Assembly: GCA_949152475.1 (NCBI GenBank)
Contig: OX424556.1
Location: forward strand, 54,890,451-54,954,450
Source: Terebella lapidaria
Taxonomy: Eukaryota; Annelida; Polychaeta; Terebellida; Terebellidae
Length of the DNA stretch: 64,000 bases
Direction: 5' to 3'
Shown here: one piece after another, positions 59,901 to 64,000 of the stretch
Layout: each line of letters opens with the position of its first letter
How positions within the stretch are numbered: the first letter of the stretch is position 1
Notes under the pieces: generated by a model
The model's database searches: none
The model's input: the letters and a program-made list of their open reading frames with translations, nothing else
Told to the model about the DNA's origin: nothing
Program-made: the position numbers and the translations under genes

Positions 59901-62900
59901 GGGGTCCCTGACATTGTGTATAAAGATGGAGTGCTTTGAATTGCGAGAATGTTTGTAGGTATAGCTGGAATTGGAAGTCATATATACCACTTCTTTTGGT
60001 GACATTGAACTTGACCTCTGATGACATTGAGTGCTATATCTCAGTGTCACGTCCAACAAGAAATGTGTAAATTTCGTCTATAGACGAAAGACTTGTAAAT
60101 GGACCTTGTATATGTATTTTGAACATGCATGAATACAAGGTTATATCAAGGATCGTCTATAATAGGATATCCAACTCTGCCCAAAATGGCGTGATTACGT
60201 AATATGACGTAAATCTGATTTGAGCGTGTTGAAACACTGCCGGGCATTAAAAATCGACTTGTTCACAACGACTTGTAATAAACATGAGCAGAGTTGTGAA
60301 CCATATATTGAAATGAATGATAGGTGATTGCGTTGAGTGGGGGTATGGCCTAAATTTCTTCAACAATATTCAGCATTCGCGTTGCCGATGATGTGGTATT
60401 GGGGTCGGGGTTTGTGAGTGTCCGTTTATATGTTTGTGTGTGAATCGAAGCCCATAACTCGAACGGGTTTAATCCAATCGTCTTTAAATTTGAGCAGTGG
60501 GAGGTATAACCTCTCGGTTTGGAAATATTTAGTTTCCATGGAAATCGGTTGATTTTTGTTGCCATGGCAACCGTTCAAAATCCTGAAATGCCATTTTATT
60601 GCCATCAAAAACGCCTGTAAAACGGACCCACTCATGGTGACAATAAAATTGGCCCCTCATTAAAAAAAACCCCACATAATCGAGATGTTCTGATATTACT
60701 CTGGTGGTATTTTGAAGGTGAAAAGTAGATTCATTTCAGAGTTATGAGACAGGAAATCTACCTCCAAATTTAGTGAAAACTGAGTATTGCATTGATATTA
60801 GAACGGTTCTCATACCGACAGTTTTTATTGGATTTCCTTGGAAACGGGATATTTCCGAGACATTGGATGATGCTTCTCAGTCCTAAATTTTTTAAAAGAT
60901 TGAATGGTAAATTTTTAAATTATTGACGTGGATGTGCTCAAAAACACGCATACAGACATGCACGTGTATGGACGACATCAAAAATATCTTCGCGAGCGGG
61001 GAGAAAGACAAATTGTGTATGACAATGAGGCTCCACCCCTCACGCATGCCCTCCAAGATTACTGAGCTCAATTCCAGGGCCCGATCTTGTGTGACGTCAC
61101 TATGAGCGAAGTGATAAGCAGTATGAAAAACTCAATTCCGAGCACCTGTCACCGTTTTGACATGCTCAAATGAGATTTCGTCATTTTACATAATCACATA
61201 TTTTACGTCCACATTGAGCAGAGTTGGACATCCTATTATAGACGATACTTGGTTATATGCTGCACACTTGATGATGACATTGAAGTTCAAGAAGATGAAC
61301 TTGATTGCTTGATCTGAACATCATATCTCACCTGTCGTTTTCAAGTAAAATTGTCCGGTAACCTATCATAGCCCTTGGGCTAATTTTTAGGTTACCGGAC
61401 CCATGGTCCGATAACCTATTGCCGTCGCGTTGCGTCCGTCGTCCGTCCGTCCGTCCGTCCACATTTTTATCTTTAAAGTGTACGGTCTGATTTTTCTGAA
61501 AATTTGGGAAAAGATACCTTAAAATATTTCAAAAAGGAGGTATTTTTTTGTTTTTCGATTTTTTTATTTTTCTCAAAATGGCGGCCAATTTTGTCGAAAA
61601 GCGCTCAGTTTTGAACTTTGGCGGTCATTTTCTCAAAAACTGTCTGAATTCTCCTAATGTGCCTCTGTGATGTGTATAAGTTTGGTTGCCCTTGAATCAC
61701 CGGTCTGTATATGGCGGCCATTTTGAATTTTTGACGGGTCGACGAAAAAAAAAATTTTTTGTCTAGAAATGGCCCAAAATGGATAGCAATGCAATTTGGG
61801 CCATTTCTAGACAAAAAAAAATTTTTTCCCCCTTCGAAAAAAATTTTGGACTTAGAAAATTTTCGGCACTTTTTTCCTCCATAATGGGAGCAGCCAGAAC
61901 TGTACTCCCAGAACGCCTGAAGATAGAGCTTAAAAATTGGCACTTTCAAATGGGAAGTCATATATGGCAACTTGTGTGGTGACCTTGAATTTGACCTTGA
62001 AAGGTCAAAACAGCCGTTTTTGGGTCGAGAAATTTGCACCTTGTCTGTCTTCTCTTAAACACTGTCTGATCAGTTTTGAGATAAAGATTCCCCTTATGTA
62101 CCTTTATGATGTGTATAAGTTTTGTTTCCCTTGAATCGCCATGTGGGGGCCATTTTGAATTTTTGACGGGTCGGCGGAAAAATCGCATTACTAATTTACT
62201 ATCCATTTTGGGTCATTTCTAGGCAAAAAAAAAATGTTCACCCTTTGAAAAAAAATGTTGGACTGAAATGTGTAAATTTTGTCTAAAGACAAAATACTTG
62301 TAGATAGACCTTGTATTTGTATTTTGAACATATACAAGGTTATATGCTGCACACTTGATGGTGACATTGAAGTTCACGAAGATGACCTCGAATGGTTGAT
62401 CTGAATGTCATATCTCACTTGTCGTGCTTTAACCAAAATTGTCCGGTAACCTATCTTAGCCCTTGGGCTAATTTTTTTTGGAGTAGTGACAATACTGAGA
62501 TAAATATACCTTTATATACATTTGAAAGAAATTTATGCAGACCTTTCTGGTTCTCTGTACTTTCTGTGTTGGGCTGCTGCTTTTTGTTCTTCCGCTTTTG
62601 TCGAATCTTGATGGCAGCATCATAGGCGCTTTGTGGGTTCTCAATATTTGCTCTTACTCGGGATGTTTGACGCTTTTCTTGTCGAGTCACAGTTTCTATA
62701 TGGATATCAGTGGTCATCGATTCTCCTGTTTGTATGTTTGACATATTCACGGCTGTCGTTGTCATTGGCCCTTGTGTGGACTTTCCCAATTTGTATTGTT
62801 TGTCGACTTCTTTAGAAATAACCTCAGGCTGTTGATAATATGTCACCTCTGGGAGTTTTCCTGGCATACTGTCTGTACAATCTGAATCAGTATATTTAGC

Positions 62901-63917
62901 ATGTTCAGATTGTGCTTTGATCTCAGCAGTTCTCTCTGTGTTACTGAAGTACTGCTGATCGAAGATATTTGAGTCATATAACACTTCAGTGCGATGCGAG
63001 TAACCATGTTGTAAATTATCTTCAGTTGTTTCGTTTTCAACATCCATGAGCTGCGGATTGCTCGGACGTCTTGTGGCTCCATCAAAGTATTGTTCATCAA
63101 ATATGTTTTCGTCAGCAACATTTTCTACAGCATCACTTTCATTCAACTCATCTGCAGGAATCTTTCTAAAATCTTTCCCCTCAGTGACCTCAGAAATCAC
63201 TCTAGCATTCTCAATGCGAGCAGTGTCATATGGCTGCACATAAGAACAGCCCATCTTTGTATCCACTTGGGAGCTGAAATACGCTTCATCGAAATAATTA
63301 CTGTCACTGTCCTTGTAGCCTGATGAATCTTCCACATTCGGTGCCTGATATTCGGTCACATTTGACATATTCTCCACTTTTTGTCTTGAGGGTTTTGAGT
63401 CCATACGGACAAGTCCATAACTAGTTTCCATAACTTTCTCATAGTTCTTGGGAGTGTCACTTCTCTGTATGAATGGAAACTTTTTATGCATTGTTTTACA
63501 ATGTACTGCCGTAAGTTCCTCTTGCCTGTCATGTTTTTGTTTCTCTTCAAACTCTGGATCGATAGTGAGGTCTTCAGCATTTTCGTGGTTCTTTGGTTGT
63601 GGTAAATCAGACGAACCTTGCGAAAGACCATGTAGTTCACTAAGACTTTGACGCATCTTCCTCACAGCATACGGTACATCGTTTATTTTCTGCTTTATGC
63701 CCGTCTCGTCTTTAGCACTCGTACGAAAGTCGTCCGTTGCAGACGTTTGTGCCCCTGAGCCATTCCATGAAAATTCTCTAATATCGCCCAATTGCCTTTG
63801 CACGTCTCGTGGTGAAAATAACAATACATTATCGCTTTGCCAAATCCTCAGTGTATGTCCATTGAATTTCAATAAGTTACACAATTTCGCATGTGTTTTA
63901 ATAAATCTGAAAGCCAT
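56913..63917 (-). CDS. RPUSD4: RPUSD4-type mitochondrial RNA pseudouridine synthase (9 exons, 763 aa)
   Basis: RPUSD4 acts in mitochondria, modifying uridines in mitochondrial 16S rRNA and tRNA. Exons on the minus strand: 63917-62543, 58964-58815, 58654-58610, 58379-58247, 58135-58035, 57920-57871, 57723-57573, 57428-57331, 57101-56913, totalling 2292 nt with consistent phases. The RluA-type catalytic region holds AIDKPYGLPSHGGPG and LVHRLDKETTGVML with the catalytic Asp. KKRQVLKKYWVLTKG, HQLRCHLSF and PILGDHKYSHY follow. The C-terminus, HLPMHLHAVQLVLP, is RPUSD4-like. Exon 1 alone encodes 458 residues: a basic presequence-like start, then a long acidic region with three FDEQYF-type repeats (209-214, 273-278, 319-324). 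Human RPUSD4 is about 377 aa, so this copy is twice as long. The ATG at 63917 is the first in frame after a non-ATG open stretch. Confidence 0.93.
58996..61388 (+). mobile_element. ACCGGAC repeat family, copy 1 (with nested insertion) in RPUSD4 intron 1
   Basis: The left end is a hairpin formed by GGTTACCGGAC and GTCGGATAACC, followed by GTCCGTCCGTC-type tracts. The body has AT-rich homopolymers and GGCGGCCATTTT phrases. The right end has GTCCGGTAACCT, then the 14-bp palindrome TAGCCCTTGGGCTA and a T run. No ORF. It is interrupted at 60147-61250 by another transposon and directly abuts copy 2. Confidence 0.82.
60147..61250. mobile_element. TIR element nested in ACCGGAC copy 1
   Basis: Inverted ends share ATCGTCTATAATAGGAT and CCAACTCTGC (about 31 bp). 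They are flanked by GGTTATAT at 60139-60146 and 61251-61258. The uninterrupted sister copy near 62335 confirms the empty site. An 8-bp duplication would fit hAT or P-like elements. No transposase is seen. It contains a perfect X-box palindrome at 60558-60571. Confidence 0.8.
61389..62474 (+). mobile_element. ACCGGAC repeat family, copy 2
   Basis: It begins AGGTTACCGGACCCATGG directly at the end of copy 1 and ends CTTAGCCCTTGGGCTAATTT. At about 1.09 kb it is shorter than copy 1, even after removing that copy's nested insertion, through internal deletions. Same orientation as copy 1. Non-coding. Confidence 0.82.
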
Positions 63918-64000
63918 TTTTTGAACAAATGAACAACCACGACGGGTTACCACAGAACTGCCATTTCTGTATGGAACACCTACTGTACTGTGTGAGAATT

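Overview
The window is nuclear DNA from an invertebrate animal. Long introns with GT-AG ends, metazoan mitochondrial-protein genes, and a mix of DIRS, CR1/L2-like, Gypsy, hAT-like and pogo-like elements all point that way. I cannot name the phylum from the sequence; a marine deuterostome or lophotrochozoan is a guess. There is no prokaryotic gene structure and no CRISPR, tRNA or rRNA gene that I can support.

Four multi-exon genes were reconstructed by joining splice sites, and each closes to a whole number of codons. They are BCKDK (minus strand, 16978 to 6166, 11 exons, 428 aa), an unrecognised multi-pass membrane protein (minus, about 46378 to 44492, 6 exons), the mitochondrial helicase Twinkle/TWNK (plus, 50018 to 55698, 13 coding exons, 804 aa) and an RPUSD4-type mitochondrial pseudouridine synthase (minus, 63917 to 56913, 9 exons, 763 aa). 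Three of the four act in mitochondria. TWNK and RPUSD4 are tail to tail, with candidate polyA signals about 80 bases apart.

Mobile DNA fills much of the rest. BCKDK intron 1 holds three DNA transposons nested inside one another, with intact target duplications. BCKDK intron 2 holds a TSD-flanked insertion made largely of a 147-bp tandem repeat, next to a foldback element. From 18 to 35.4 kb lies a transposon graveyard: a CR1/L2-like LINE, unrecognised minus-strand coding remnants, a pogo relic, Gypsy fragments, a 52-bp minisatellite, and a 5-kb TIR transposon inside an older repeat. From 35531 to 42080 sits an apparently complete DIRS-type tyrosine-recombinase retroelement with inverted terminal repeats and an internal complementary region that equals the reverse complement of the predicted circle junction. 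A solo Gypsy-type LTR, a (TA)n array and a pogo-like element inside TWNK intron 2 complete the list. Two abutting copies of a repeat family lie in RPUSD4 intron 1.

The items I rate most worth follow-up are these: the membrane-protein gene that appears built by duplication of a three-exon unit; the RPUSD4 N-terminal extension with three FDEQYF-type repeats; the DIRS frame layout and its circle-junction ICR; and palindromic RFX-type X-boxes repeated through a transposon.
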